Assembly: GCA_030550025.1 (NCBI GenBank)
Contig: JAUQQC010000002.1
Location: 1,625-65,624, forward strand
Direction: 5' to 3'
DNA from: Acidobacteriota bacterium
Lineage (GTDB): Bacteria; Acidobacteriota; Blastocatellia; HR10
Length of the DNA stretch: 64,000 nucleotides
Below the pieces are notes generated by a model that did no database searches, was not told the origin of the DNA, and was given only the letters and a program-made list of their open reading frames with translations. Positions 29,566-40,714 of the stretch are shown here, in pieces (the first letter of the stretch is position 1; each line of letters begins with the position of its first letter). Made by a program: the position numbers and the translations under genes.

Positions 29566-29967
29566 TCACCACCAGCCCAGTTGCAGGCGCGCCGCCTCGC
29601 TCATTCGGTCCGGCGTCCACGGCGGATCCCACACCAGCTCCACGCGCGCGTCGGTCACGCCTTCGAGACTGCGCAACTTCGTCTCGACCTCGACGGGAAG
29701 CGAGAACGCGACTGGGCATCCCGGAGCCGTGAGCGTCATGCGCACGAGCACCGCCCCCTCGGGCGTGATCTCGATGTCGTAGATGAGGCCGAGATCATAG
29801 ATGTTGACCGGGATCTCCGGATCGTAACAGGTCCGCAGCACCTCGATGACCTTCTCCCGCAAATCCGCCGTCGGCGTTGCCGACGCAGCAGGTTCCTCCG
29901 AAGCATGGGACTCCGCGGGCGTCGCCTCCGTCGGTTCCGAGGGCAATATCCCCTGCATGTCTTGCAT
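29566..29967 (-). CDS. sufT: SufT-type Fe-S assembly factor (MIP18/DUF59 family)
   Basis: 133 residues from ATG 29967 (GGAGGGG upstream); the longer frame from 30063 overlaps sufU and is rejected. A variable Glu/Ala-rich N-terminal segment of about 35 residues precedes the family core: LRTCYDPEIPVNIYDLGLIY, then VRMTLTAPGCPVA with the conserved Cys, and VELVWDPPWTPDRMSEAAR. Members of this family act in Fe-S cluster maturation or insertion. Placement directly after sufU in a suf operon supports the SufT assignment. Confidence 0.9.
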   Translation of the reverse strand: MQDMQGILPSEPTEATPAESHASEEPAASATPTADLREKVIEVLRTCYDPEIPVNIYDLGLIYDIEITPEGAVLVRMTLTAPGCPVAFSLPVEVETKLRSLEGVTDARVELVWDPPWTPDRMSEAARLQLGWW

Positions 29968-29990
29968 AACGTCCCCTCCTTCCGATGGCC

Positions 29991-30443
29991 TCATTCGGTC
30001 GAGACCGTTTCGGTCTTCTGTTCGAGAGCCGCGCGCAAGGTGTGCCATGCCAGCGTCGCGCATTTGACGCGGACGGGATATTTTCGCACGCCGGCGAAGA
30101 TCGTGAGCTTCCCCAATTCGGGCGCCTCGGCCGCGTCTGGCTCTTTGCCCGTGAGCAGTTCGTGGAAGCGCTCAAACAGCGCTTCCGCTTCCGCGCGCGT
30201 CTTCCCTTTCACGCTCTCGGTCATCATTGAGGCCGAAGCTTGTGAGACCGCGCACCCTTGTCCCTGAAACCGAATCTCGGCGATGCGATCGCCCTCCATC
30301 CGCAAGTAAATGACGACCTTGTCTCCGCAGAGTGGATTATGACCGACGGCCGTGTGATCGGCATCGTCCAAGACGCCGAAATTTCTCGGTCGTTTGCTGT
30401 GATCGAGCAACACCTCTTGGTAGAGATCGCGCAGATCGGTCAT
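29991..30443 (-). CDS. sufU: SufU Fe-S assembly protein / sulfur acceptor
   Basis: 150 residues. NifU-N-like fold with three conserved cysteines (HNPLCGDKV, GQGCAVSQAS and VRVKCATLAW) that bind zinc or receive sulfur from SufS. Starts at ATG 30443 (GTG 30446 also in frame), overlapping the sufS stop, so the donor and acceptor are translationally coupled. The C-terminal region has the SufU-typical insertion before the last Cys (about residues 85-115). Confidence 0.93.
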   Translation of the reverse strand: MTDLRDLYQEVLLDHSKRPRNFGVLDDADHTAVGHNPLCGDKVVIYLRMEGDRIAEIRFQGQGCAVSQASASMMTESVKGKTRAEAEALFERFHELLTGKEPDAAEAPELGKLTIFAGVRKYPVRVKCATLAWHTLRAALEQKTETVSTE

Positions 30444-31705
30444 CACCCGAATACCTCTCGCACTTTCTCCAAAGCCCTCACGAGCGCGTCCACCTCCGCT
30501 CTCGTATTGTAGAGGGCGAAGGAGACGCGCGCCGTCGCCGGCACGCCGAAGCGCTCCATGACCGGTTGCGCGCAGTGATGACCCGCCCGAATGGCGATCC
30601 CCTCTTGATCCAAGATCGTGCCGATGTCGTGAGGATGGACGCCCTCGAGCGTGAACGAAAGAATGCTCGCCTTCTCGCGCGCGGTGCCGATCAAGCGCAG
30701 ACCCGGAATTCCCGAGATGGCCTCCGTCGCATACGCGAGCAGATCACGCTCGTGAGCGGCAATCGCCTCCAGGCCGAGCGCCGTCACATATTCGATCGCC
30801 GCGCCCAAGCCGATGGCGCCGGCGATGTGCGGCGTCCCCGCCTCGAACTTGTAGGGCAGTCGGTTGTAGATCGTCTTCTCAAACGTCACCGAGCTGATCA
30901 TATCCCCCCCACCTTGATATGGGGGCATCGCCTCGAGCCATTCCGCTTTCCCGTAGAGGACGCCGATCCCCGTCGGCCCATAGAGCTTGTGGCCGGAGAA
31001 GGCATAGAAGTCGCAGTCCAGCTCCTGCACATCCACGCGCAGGTGGGCGACCGCTTGCGCGCCGTCGAGCAGGACGGGGATGCCGCGTTCGTGAGCGAGC
31101 CGGACGATCTCTCGAACGGGCACGATCGTTCCCAGCGCGTTCGACAGATGCGTGATGGCGACCAGCCGCGTACGCGCACTGAGAAGCCGCTCGAATTCCT
31201 CCAGCAGCAATTCCCCCTCCTCGTTGATCGGCGCGACGCGCAGCCGCGCCCCTGTCTCCTCGCAGAGGATCTGCCACGGCACGATGTTCGAGTGGTGCTC
31301 CATGGCCGAGATGAGGATCTCATCGCCGGCGCGCACGCGTTGCCGACCGAAACTGTGGGCCACCAGGTTAATCGCCTCGGTCGTCCCGCGGACGAAGATG
31401 ATCTCCTCCTCAGATCGAGCATTGAGGAATCGCCGAACCAGCTCGCGCGCGCGTTCGTAAGCTTCCGTCGCCCGCTGGCTCAGTGTGTGAACGCCCCGAT
31501 GTACGTTCGAGCAATCCTCTTCGTAGAAGCGCCGCAGCGCGTCCAGGACCGGACGCGGCTTCTGCGTCGTCGCGGCGTTGTCGAGATAGACGAGCGGTCT
31601 CCCATTCACCTGCTGTCGCAGAGCGGGGAAATCCTCCCGAATGCGCTCCACATCGAGCGCGCGCGACGGGATGGGCGAACACACGGAATCCCCAGCCGGA
31701 CTCAT
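30443..31705 (-). CDS. sufS: Cysteine desulfurase SufS (type II)
   Basis: 420 residues from ATG 31705 (AAGGAG upstream, ATGA overlap with sufD); a longer frame to 31918 is an overlap artefact. PLP enzyme producing persulfide sulfur from cysteine. Visible: [14 protein letters not shown], the HHSN motif stacking on PLP, GAQAVAH, the Schiff-base Lys in [11 protein letters not shown], and the catalytic Cys in the short RAGHHCAQP loop that defines type II. Works with the neighbouring SufU. Confidence 0.95.
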   Translation of the reverse strand: MSPAGDSVCSPIPSRALDVERIREDFPALRQQVNGRPLVYLDNAATTQKPRPVLDALRRFYEEDCSNVHRGVHTLSQRATEAYERARELVRRFLNARSEEEIIFVRGTTEAINLVAHSFGRQRVRAGDEILISAMEHHSNIVPWQILCEETGARLRVAPINEEGELLLEEFERLLSARTRLVAITHLSNALGTIVPVREIVRLAHERGIPVLLDGAQAVAHLRVDVQELDCDFYAFSGHKLYGPTGIGVLYGKAEWLEAMPPYQGGGDMISSVTFEKTIYNRLPYKFEAGTPHIAGAIGLGAAIEYVTALGLEAIAAHERDLLAYATEAISGIPGLRLIGTAREKASILSFTLEGVHPHDIGTILDQEGIAIRAGHHCAQPVMERFGVPATARVSFALYNTRAEVDALVRALEKVREVFG

Positions 31706-33051
31706 AGTAGCTCCTTGAGCATCTCCCCTTCGGGCCACTCCGTCAGGACCCACTCTCCGACGGAGCGTCGCAAAGGACCGAATGCGATCGTATTGAGGAT
31801 ATCTGAAGCGAACGCATACGTGAGCATCTCGCGCGCGGTCTCCGCATCCAAACCGCGCGAGCGGCAGTAAAAGAGCGCATCCTCGTCCAGATGGCCGATG
31901 GTCGCGCCATGGCTGCACTTCACATCGTCGGCGAGAATCTGCAGGCGCGGATTCGTGTTGACCAGCGCATCGGTCGAAAGCAGCAGATTCTTGTTCACTT
32001 GCCGCGCGTCGGTCTTCTGCGCTCCCGGGCGCACGATGATCGTCCCATCGAAGACACCGCGCGCCTCATTGTCGAGAATGCCTTTGTAGAACTCTCGGCT
32101 CGTGCCGTGCGGCGCCGCGTGTTCGATCACCGTATGGTGATCCACGAGCTGTTGATCCCGCGCCCAGTAGAAGCCGTTCAGCGTGCATTCGGCGCCCTCG
32201 CCCTTCAGGATCGCCACGATGTCTGTCCGCGCTAACGCCGCTCCGAGGGCGATGGAGAAATCGAGGGCCATCGCCGTGCGTTCCTCCGCAATGCGCACGC
32301 TCGCGATGTGAAAGGCCGCGCGGCTCTCGCGTTGTACCTTGTAATGCTGCAGGATGGCGTTCTCCCCGACCCAGATCTCCGTGACGGCATTGGTGAAGTA
32401 CTGCCCGTCGCCGAGGCTCACATAGCTCTCGATGATCGTCGCCTGGCTGTTCTCCTCGGCGAGGATCACGTTTCGCGGATGGGTGACCGCGGGCATTCCC
32501 TCCTCAAGCGTGAGGAAAAGCAGATGGATGGGCGTCTCCAAGACGGCGCCACGCGGGATGCGCACGAATGCGCCATCGGTGAGGAAGGCTGCGTTCAACG
32601 CGGTGAAGGCACTGGAGGCGTCCTCCGCGAAGCGCACCAAGTGCGGCTCCAGGATTTCCGGCTCCTCGTGGAGGAGCGCGCGAATTCCGCGCGCGAGAAG
32701 TCTGGGCGGGCGATCGTCGGTCGGAAGCTCTCCCGCGAAATGGCCGTTCACGAAGACGAGATGATAGGCCGCCCATTCCCGATAGGGGGCGAGCCACTCA
32801 TCCGGAAGCGGACGTTCCGGCCACGCGGCGGCCAGTCGAAACGGCACGCGCAGCAAGGGGGCGATGTTCGTGAAGCGCCATTCCTCTTGGCGCGGCGTCG
32901 GGAATCCCAAAGCCTCGAAGCGAGCGAACGCTGCTTCTCGACGAGCCCGTAGCCACGCCGGTTCCCGCGCGCCGAGGCGCTCATTCCACTGAGCGAAATG
33001 GGTTCGATAGAGCGCTTGCTCTTGCCTGTGATCGAGCCTCATGTCTTTCAT
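31702..33051 (-). CDS. sufD: Fe-S cluster assembly scaffold protein SufD
   Basis: 449 residues. Right-handed beta-helix protein of the SufBC2D scaffold complex. N-terminal helical region with [16 protein letters not shown]; core with [25 protein letters not shown] near residues 380-410, the most conserved part, containing the Cys and His implicated at the SufB-SufD interface. Start 33051 overlaps the sufC stop (ATGA). ATG 33042 is a less coupled alternative. Confidence 0.93.
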   Translation of the reverse strand: MKDMRLDHRQEQALYRTHFAQWNERLGAREPAWLRARREAAFARFEALGFPTPRQEEWRFTNIAPLLRVPFRLAAAWPERPLPDEWLAPYREWAAYHLVFVNGHFAGELPTDDRPPRLLARGIRALLHEEPEILEPHLVRFAEDASSAFTALNAAFLTDGAFVRIPRGAVLETPIHLLFLTLEEGMPAVTHPRNVILAEENSQATIIESYVSLGDGQYFTNAVTEIWVGENAILQHYKVQRESRAAFHIASVRIAEERTAMALDFSIALGAALARTDIVAILKGEGAECTLNGFYWARDQQLVDHHTVIEHAAPHGTSREFYKGILDNEARGVFDGTIIVRPGAQKTDARQVNKNLLLSTDALVNTNPRLQILADDVKCSHGATIGHLDEDALFYCRSRGLDAETAREMLTYAFASDILNTIAFGPLRRSVGEWVLTEWPEGEMLKELL

Positions 33052-33823
33052 GAGCGCGCCGATCCGATGATCTCTTCGGCGATCCATCCGTAGCCTTTCT
33101 CTTCCAGCTCCAGGGCCAGCTCTTTCCCCCCCGACTTCACAATGCGCCCATCGTAGAGGACATGCACGACGTCCGGGGTGACATAGTTGAGCAACCGCTG
33201 ATAGTGCGTGATGAGGACGATGGCGCGATCCGGATGGCGCAGGGCGTTGATCCCCTGCGCGACGACGCGGAGGGCGTCAATATCCAAACCCGAATCCGTC
33301 TCATCCAGGATGGCCAGTCGAGGCTCGAGCAGAGTCATCTGGAAGATTTCGTTCCGCTTCTTCTCGCCGCCGGAGAAGCCATCATTCACTGCGCGCTGCA
33401 ACAGGCTCTCATCCAGCTCGACGAGCTTCGCCTTCTCGCGGGCGAGCGCCAAAAACTCCATGGCATCTAGCTCCGGCAACCCTCGCTGCTTGCGGACGGT
33501 GTTCACGGCAGCCTTGAGGAAGTAGAGATTGCTCACGCCCGGAATCTCGACCGGATATTGAAAGGCAAGGAAGATGCCGCGACGCGCCCGCTCTTCGGGC
33601 GACATCGGCAGCAGATCCTCTCCGTCGTAGAGGACTTCTCCCTCGACGATCTCGTAGACCTCGCGTCCGGCCAGCACCTGCGCGAGCGTACTCTTGCCAG
33701 AGCCGTTCGGGCCCATGATCGAATGGACTTCCCCCGGATACACGGCGAGCGTGATCCCTTTGAGGATCTCCTGCCCGTTGATGCGAACGCGAAGGTTCCG
33801 AATCTCCAAAAGCGGCCGCCTGT

Positions 33824-33827
<4 letters not shown>
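33048..33827 (-). CDS. sufC: Fe-S assembly ATPase SufC
   Basis: 259 residues. ABC-type soluble ATPase driving conformational change in the SufBC2D scaffold. Walker [10 protein letters not shown] (about 37-45), Q-loop [10 protein letters not shown], signature [10 protein letters not shown], Walker [13 protein letters not shown] and switch His in LITHYQR. Start ATG 33827 overlaps the sufB stop (ATGA). Confidence 0.96.
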
Positions 33828-35275
<1,448 letters not shown>

Positions 35276-35327
35276 GGCCCTCTCCCTCAATCCTCACTAA
35301 AAAGTCATCATTGCGCGCAAAAAAACT

Positions 35328-35795
35328 TCATACGGCGATGAAGCTCGCTCGACCCGTCTCCATGAGATCGCGCTCGACCTTTTGCTCATCATGAAGCAAG
35401 GCCGAGAGGGGGATGCGATCGAGCATGCTCTGAATGTAAAACGCCACGCGCCAGAGCGGTCGAATCCCACAGTTATTCACATGGACGCAGCAGTCTAAGT
35501 TCCCCGTGAACTGATTGCAGATCTCAATATCGGAGGCGAATCCCCCGAGGGCGCGGATGATCTCCCCGAGCGAGATCTCCTGCGGCGAGCGGCTCAGACA
35601 ATAGCCGCCGCTTTGCCCGCGCACGCTGCGGGTCAGGCCGGCGCGACTGAGCAGGTGCAAAAGCTTCTCCACGTAAGCCGTCGAGAGCCCTTCGCGCCGG
35701 GCGATCTCGCGAACCGTCAACGGTTCCCCTTCCGGCTGCAACGCCAGTTGCAGCAGGCAGCGAAGGCCGTATTCCTCCTGTGCCGTAATTCGCAT
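35328..35795 (-). CDS. Rrf2/IscR-type transcriptional regulator of the suf operon
   Basis: 155 residues. Winged helix at the N-terminus (YGLRCLLQLA, VREIARREGLSTAYVEKLL, SVRGQSGGYCLSR). The cysteines typical of Fe-S-sensing family members follow at about residues 93-109 (ICNQFTGNLDCCVHVNNCG). The protein probably senses cluster status and controls sufBCDSUT, as IscR or other Rrf2 members do elsewhere. A palindrome overlapping its own -35 box suggests autorepression. Whether it binds 2Fe-2S cannot be told from sequence alone. Confidence 0.9.
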   Translation of the reverse strand: MRITAQEEYGLRCLLQLALQPEGEPLTVREIARREGLSTAYVEKLLHLLSRAGLTRSVRGQSGGYCLSRSPQEISLGEIIRALGGFASDIEICNQFTGNLDCCVHVNNCGIRPLWRVAFYIQSMLDRIPLSALLHDEQKVERDLMETGRASFIAV

Positions 35796-35834
35796 CGCCC
35801 CCTCCGAGAAAGACCATGCTCAAGTCTGGCAAAA

Positions 35835-35852
35835 CCTGACTGATTTGTCAAG
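35835..35852 (-). promoter_or_regulatory. Candidate suf promoter with Rrf2-type operator
   Basis: CCTGAC-N6-GTCAAG is an imperfect inverted repeat (one mismatch in six). It overlaps a perfect minus-strand -35 box TTGACA (35846-35851). A weak -10, CAGACT (35823-35828), lies 17 bp further. The arrangement fits a regulator that represses its own operon by covering the -35. Confidence 0.45.
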
Positions 35853-35980
35853 TTTCGCCGACCCTTCCCGATGGTGGGCCTCTGGGAGGGGGGTTCAGAT
35901 CGCTCGCCTGCTTGTCTTCCCAAGGAGTCACCGATAAGATTAATGCTTTCGCGCGATGTTGATGATCGCGCGGCTGTGTG

Positions 35981-36736
35981 ATGATCTACGAACGCGTCAC
36001 TGAGGCGCTCAAAGAACGATTTCGTGAGGCGTGGGCGGTCGCCGTGTTGACGGGCGCTGGGGTATCGGCAGAAAGCGGCGTGCCGACGTTTCGCGGGGGA
36101 GGCGGCGCGCCCGTGTGGAAGGGACTGCCGGTGGAGAAGATCGCGACTCCGGAGATGCTGCGCGCGGATCCGGTCACGTTCTGGCAGTGGTATGCCTATC
36201 GTCGGGAAGTGATCGAGCGAGCTGAGCCCAATCCCGCGCATCGAGCGATCGCCGCGTGGGAGCGGCATTTCGAGCGGCTCGCCGTGATCACGCAGAACGT
36301 GGACGGGTTGCATCAACGGGCGGGGAGTCACAACGTGCTGGAGTTGCATGGCAGTCTCTGGCGCGTTCGCTGTACGCAGTGCGGTCTGAAATCGGAGGAT
36401 CGCCGTGTACCGCTTCCGGAGATCCCACCGCTTTGTCCCGCCTGTAGAGGGCTCTTGCGACCAGATGTCGTCTTGTTCGGAGAAGCCGTGCCAGAAGACG
36501 TCTTCTCTCAAGCGATGGCGGCGACGGCGACCTGCGATCTTTTTCTCGTCGTCGGGACATCGGCGGTCGTATATCCGGCGGCCGCGCTTCCCGTGCTAGC
36601 CAAGCAGAATCGCGCGTTCGTGATCGAGGTGAACCCGGAGGCGACGCCGGTCACGGAAATCGCAGATGTCACGATCCTCGGCCGAGCGGGGGAGATTCTG
36701 CCGCTGCTCTCCCCGCCGGAGAGCGGAGCTGAGTGA
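35981..36736 (+). CDS. NAD-dependent protein deacylase, Sir2 family
   Basis: 251 residues. Removes acyl groups from lysines using NAD, forming nicotinamide and O-acyl-ADP-ribose. GAGVSAESGVPTFRG (NAD loop), TQNVDGLHQRAG, the catalytic His in LELHGSLW, the zinc module CTQC plus CPAC, and VVGTSAVVYPAA. Start ATG 35981 (GTG 35978 also possible) has no clear Shine-Dalgarno, but a perfect 8-bp hairpin (35950-35972) lies just upstream. First of five coupled genes ending with the EEP nuclease. Confidence 0.93.
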   Translation: MIYERVTEALKERFREAWAVAVLTGAGVSAESGVPTFRGGGGAPVWKGLPVEKIATPEMLRADPVTFWQWYAYRREVIERAEPNPAHRAIAAWERHFERLAVITQNVDGLHQRAGSHNVLELHGSLWRVRCTQCGLKSEDRRVPLPEIPPLCPACRGLLRPDVVLFGEAVPEDVFSQAMAATATCDLFLVVGTSAVVYPAAALPVLAKQNRAFVIEVNPEATPVTEIADVTILGRAGEILPLLSPPESGAE

Positions 36737-37944
36737 TGGTGCGCACGCTCTATTTCGACTGTTTTGCGGGAGCGAGCGGCGACATGATCCTGGGGGCGCT
36801 GCTGGATCTCGGCCTGGATTTCGAAGCGCTCAAGCGCGAGTTGGCCAAGCTCCCGCTTCGTGGCTATGAGCTGCGGCGGACTGAGGTCCGCCGCGCGCAT
36901 CTGCGGGGCACAAAATTTGACGTGTGGATCGAGGGGGAGGATCAGGGGCATCATCACGCACCTGGACATTCGCATCGGCGGCTGGAGGAGATTCTGGAGC
37001 TCATCCGATCGTCGGCGCTCTCGGAAGGAGTGAGGGGGCGAGCGGAAGAGGTCTTTCTGCGGCTGGCGCAGGCGGAGGCGCGAGCGCATGGGTGCTCGGT
37101 CGAAGAGGTCGTGTTTCATGAAGTGGGGGCTGTGGACTCGATCGTGGACATCGTGGGGGCGTGTGTGGGCTTCGAGCTGCTGGGGATCGAACGATTTCTC
37201 GCCTCGCCGGTTCATCTGGGACGCGGATTCCTGGGCTGCGCGCACGGACGGTATCCGGTTCCCGTCCCGGCGACGGCGGAGCTGCTCAAAGGGGCGCGCG
37301 TGTACACGAGTGAGATCGAGGGGGAGTTGGTGACGCCGACGGGGGCAGCGCTTCTGGCGACGTTTTGCGAGGATTTCGGCCCGATGCCGGAGATGCGTCT
37401 GGAGGGGATCGGCTATGGAGCGGGGACGCGGGATTTCCCCGATTTTCCCAATCTGCTGCGCGTGCTGCTTGGGGAGGCGCGCGCGACGTCCGGGCACGAA
37501 CGCTTGCTCATGCTCGAAACCAATTTGGATGATGCCAGCCCGCAGATCCTCGGCCACGTCTTGGAGCGAGCGCTGCGAACAGGCGCGCTTGAAGCCTTCG
37601 CCATCCCCGTGGTGATGAAGAAAGGGAGACCGGGGACGCTGCTGGTCCTCCTCTGTCGGCCGGAGGATCGGGAGGCGTTGCTGACGCTTCTCTTTCGCGA
37701 GACTCCGACGCTCGGCGTGCGCTTTTACGAAGTCGAACGGCGCGCACTGGCCCGCGAGGTGCTCTCCGTAGAGACGCCCTACGGATCGATCCCCGTGAAG
37801 ATCGCTACTTTGGGAGGTGAGATCGTGAACGCGGCCCCGGAGTTCGAGGCCTGTCAGCAAGCGGCCGAGCGCCATCGGGTGCCGGTGCGAGAAGTCATGC
37901 TGGCGGCGCTTGTGGCATTCCGGCGCCGCGAGAGGGAGGGCTGA
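36736..37944 (+). CDS. larC: LarC-type nickel insertion protein
   Basis: 402 residues as a single frame. LarC inserts nickel into the pincer cofactor used by lactate racemase and related enzymes. Diagnostic N-terminus YFDCFAGASGDMILGALLDL, a His-rich stretch HHHAPGHSH (about 73-81), FHEVGAVDSIVDIVG, and the C-terminal METNLDDASPQ-type region with MKKGRPGTLLVLL. No larB, larE or larA gene is present in this window. The start codon begins on the last base of the sir2 stop. Confidence 0.9.
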   Translation: MVRTLYFDCFAGASGDMILGALLDLGLDFEALKRELAKLPLRGYELRRTEVRRAHLRGTKFDVWIEGEDQGHHHAPGHSHRRLEEILELIRSSALSEGVRGRAEEVFLRLAQAEARAHGCSVEEVVFHEVGAVDSIVDIVGACVGFELLGIERFLASPVHLGRGFLGCAHGRYPVPVPATAELLKGARVYTSEIEGELVTPTGAALLATFCEDFGPMPEMRLEGIGYGAGTRDFPDFPNLLRVLLGEARATSGHERLLMLETNLDDASPQILGHVLERALRTGALEAFAIPVVMKKGRPGTLLVLLCRPEDREALLTLLFRETPTLGVRFYEVERRALAREVLSVETPYGSIPVKIATLGGEIVNAAPEFEACQQAAERHRVPVREVMLAALVAFRRREREG

Positions 37945-39896
37945 TGAAGACGTTCTACGTCACCACGCCCATCTACTACGTCAATAGCTTCCCGCATCTG
38001 GGGCATCTCTATTCGACGCTGGTGGCCGATACGCTCGCTCGCTACAAGCGGCAATGCGGATATGACACGTTCTTTTTGACGGGCACGGATGAGCATGGGC
38101 AGAACATCGAGCGCATCGCGCGCGAGCGAGGCGTCACCCCGCAGGCGCATTGCGATGAGATGGCCGAGGCGTTCAAAGGGATGATTCGCGACTTCGGCCT
38201 GGAGCCGAACTATTTCATTCGCACGTCGGACGCCTATCATCATCGTGGGGCGCAAGCGCTCTGGCGGCGCGTGCGCGAGGCCGGGTACATCTACAAGGGG
38301 CAGTACGAGGGGTGGTTCTGCCCGGCCTGTGCGGAATTCAAAGAGGAGGAAGAGCCGGGGCGTCCACCGCTCTGCGAGTTGCATAATCGTCCGGCCGAAC
38401 GCGTGGCCGAGGAGAGTTACTTCTTTCGCCTCTCGGCGTTTCGGGATCGGTTGCTGGACTTCTACCGGGAGAATCCCGAGTGCGTGCGTCCGGCCTCCCG
38501 CTACAACGAGGTGGTGAGTTTCGTCAGGGGTGGACTGCGGGATCTCTCGATCAGCCGGGTTTCGGTCCGATGGGGGGTACCGGTCCCCGAGGATCCACAG
38601 CACACGATGTACGTATGGTTCGATGCCCTGTCGAATTACATCACGGCGCTGGGGTGGGGGAATGAGGGGGAACATTTGCGGGCGGCGGGCATCAGCGAGG
38701 GCCCGATCTTCGAACGGTATTGGCCGGCCGATGTGCACATTGTGGGCAAGGATATTCTGCGCTTTCACGCCGTCTATTGGCCGGCGTTTTTGATGGCGGC
38801 TGGACTGCCGCTGCCGCGCACCGTCTATGCGCACGGGATGTGGCTCTCGGGCGGGCGCAAGATGTCCAAGACGCTCGGCAATGTCATTGACCTGGCGGTG
38901 CTGCGCCGCTTCTTCTCGCGTGACGTCGTACGCTACTTCTGCTTGCGCGAGATGGTCTTCGGCGAGGATGCCGATTTCACTTACGGGGCACTCATTGAGC
39001 GCGCGAATGCGGATCTGGCCGATGGGTTGGGGAATCTCGTCAGTCGCACGCTCACGATGGTGCAGCGGTTCTGCGCCGGGAGCCTCCCCGAGGTCTCGGC
39101 GCACGCGTGGGGAGGATATGAGGAGGAGCTGCGCGCGACCGTTGAGGCGACGATCCGCGCGTTCGTGGCCGAATTCGACGCCTACAATTTCAGCCGGGCG
39201 TTGGAGGTCGCCTGGGGGGTGATCGCGCGCGTGGATAAATATCTCTCGGACATGAAGCCGTGGGACCTCGCGCGTCGTCCTCAGGAGCGCGCGCGCGTGG
39301 AGACGGTGCTTGCCGTCGCCGTGCGCGCGTTGCGCGTGTTGGCCGTGTTGCTCGCTCCGGTCCTTCCGGAGACCGTGCGCGCGCTCTGGGCGCAATTGGG
39401 GCTTCCTGGAGAGCCCGCTCGCGTGAATCCGCTCGCGCTCGAGTTCGAGGCGCCGATGGCAGGCGTGCGTATCGGTGAGGTGAAACCGCTCTTTCCTAGG
39501 ATAGACAAGGAGAAGGTTATGGCGGAGATTGAGCACCACCGTCAGTCGGAAGCACCGTCGTCGTCATGGATCACCATCGAGGAATTCGCGCGCGTGGACT
39601 TGCGCGCGGGGACTGTGGTCTTCGCGGAGAAAGTGGCGGGAGCGGATAGGCTCCTGCGGCTTCTGGTGGACATCGGTGAGGCGGAGCCGCGACAGGTCGT
39701 CGCGGGGATCGCACCCTACTACCGTCCGGAGGAGCTGATCGGGCGGAAGGTGATTCTCGTGGCGAACCTGCAACCGCGGAAGGTGCGGGGGATTGAGTCG
39801 CGCGGCATGGTATTGGCGGCCGTCGTCGGACCGGAGGAGCGTCCGGTGCTGGCCGGATTCGTGGAAGACGTGCCGGACGGGGCGAAGTTGCGATGA
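37944..39896 (+). CDS. metG: Methionyl-tRNA synthetase with C-terminal tRNA-binding domain
   Basis: 650 residues. HIGH-like motif PHLGHLYSTL (about 17-26) and KMSKS motif GGRKMSKTLGN. A zinc site is formed by CPAC and PLCELH. Anticodon-binding helices about 390-510. A C-terminal OB-fold domain (about 545-650; RVDLRAGTVVFAEKV, GESRGMVLAA-like end) dimerises the enzyme or adds tRNA affinity. TGATG overlap with larC and ATGA overlap with tatD, the frequent metG-tatD pairing. Confidence 0.96.
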   Translation: MKTFYVTTPIYYVNSFPHLGHLYSTLVADTLARYKRQCGYDTFFLTGTDEHGQNIERIARERGVTPQAHCDEMAEAFKGMIRDFGLEPNYFIRTSDAYHHRGAQALWRRVREAGYIYKGQYEGWFCPACAEFKEEEEPGRPPLCELHNRPAERVAEESYFFRLSAFRDRLLDFYRENPECVRPASRYNEVVSFVRGGLRDLSISRVSVRWGVPVPEDPQHTMYVWFDALSNYITALGWGNEGEHLRAAGISEGPIFERYWPADVHIVGKDILRFHAVYWPAFLMAAGLPLPRTVYAHGMWLSGGRKMSKTLGNVIDLAVLRRFFSRDVVRYFCLREMVFGEDADFTYGALIERANADLADGLGNLVSRTLTMVQRFCAGSLPEVSAHAWGGYEEELRATVEATIRAFVAEFDAYNFSRALEVAWGVIARVDKYLSDMKPWDLARRPQERARVETVLAVAVRALRVLAVLLAPVLPETVRALWAQLGLPGEPARVNPLALEFEAPMAGVRIGEVKPLFPRIDKEKVMAEIEHHRQSEAPSSSWITIEEFARVDLRAGTVVFAEKVAGADRLLRLLVDIGEAEPRQVVAGIAPYYRPEELIGRKVILVANLQPRKVRGIESRGMVLAAVVGPEERPVLAGFVEDVPDGAKLR

Positions 39897-40714
39897 GCGT
39901 CTTCGTGGATGCGCACGCGCACCTGAACGCTCCCGAATTCGATGCCGATCGCCACGCCGTGCTCGCGCGAGCGCGGGCCGGCGGCGTCGTCGTGATCCTC
40001 GACGTCGCGTTGAGCGGACCGGAGCCGACGTTCGAGCGCGCACTCGCCCTGGCGGAGGCGCATGAGGGAATCTATCTGGCGCTCGGCGTTCATCCCCATG
40101 ATGCGAAAACGTACACGGCGGAGGTGGAGGAGCGACTGCTCGAGATGTCTGCTCATCCCAAGGTCATCGCCTGGGGGGAGATCGGGCTCGATTATCACTA
40201 CGATCATTCCCCCCGCGAGGTGCAGCGCGAGGTCTTCCGTCGGCAACTGCGAGTGGCCGAGCGTCGAGGACTTCCTGTCGTCATCCATTCGCGCGAGGCG
40301 GAGGCCGATACGCTCGCCCTCTTGCGGGAGCAGGGGCCTCGCCTGCGCGGCTTCATGCACTGCTTCACGGGGAGTCGCGAGCTGGCGCGCCAATGTGTGG
40401 AGTTGGGCTTGTACATCTCCTTCTCGGGCATCCTCACGTTTCGGAACGCGTGGGCGCTGGTCGAGGTCGCTCGCGACCTGCCGCGCGAGCGCGTCCTGAT
40501 CGAGACCGATTGTCCGTATCTGGCGCCTGTCCCCTATCGCGGGAAGCGGAACGAGCCGCTCTTTGTGCGCGAGGTCGCCCGTCGGCTCGCCGAGGTATGG
40601 GGGGAATCGCTGGAGGCAGTCGCCTGGCAGACGACGGAGAACTTCCTCGCGCTCTTCGCCGATCATCTGGATCCCCACGATGCGCGGCGTTTGCGGGAAG
40701 GGAGCGCTTGGTGA
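39893..40714 (+). CDS. tatD: TatD-family metal-dependent DNase
   Basis: 273 residues. TIM-barrel hydrolase with all metal ligands: DAHAHLNAPEFD, the Glu in WGEIGLDYHYD, VIHSREAE, MHCFTG and LIETDCPYLAP. Family members act as 3'-5' exonucleases on DNA or RNA or as quality-control deacylases. Fully coupled with metG upstream and the EEP gene downstream. Confidence 0.94.
   Translation: MSVFVDAHAHLNAPEFDADRHAVLARARAGGVVVILDVALSGPEPTFERALALAEAHEGIYLALGVHPHDAKTYTAEVEERLLEMSAHPKVIAWGEIGLDYHYDHSPREVQREVFRRQLRVAERRGLPVVIHSREAEADTLALLREQGPRLRGFMHCFTGSRELARQCVELGLYISFSGILTFRNAWALVEVARDLPRERVLIETDCPYLAPVPYRGKRNEPLFVREVARRLAEVWGESLEAVAWQTTENFLALFADHLDPHDARRLREGSAW

Noticed and set aside
31706-31918. N-terminal extension of SufS
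   Set aside because: It overlaps sufD and has no homology; ATG 31705 has a ribosome-binding site and the ATGA coupling seen throughout the operon.
37854-39539. 561-codon minus-strand frame over metG
   Set aside because: Antisense to an unmistakable synthetase; no motif of its own.
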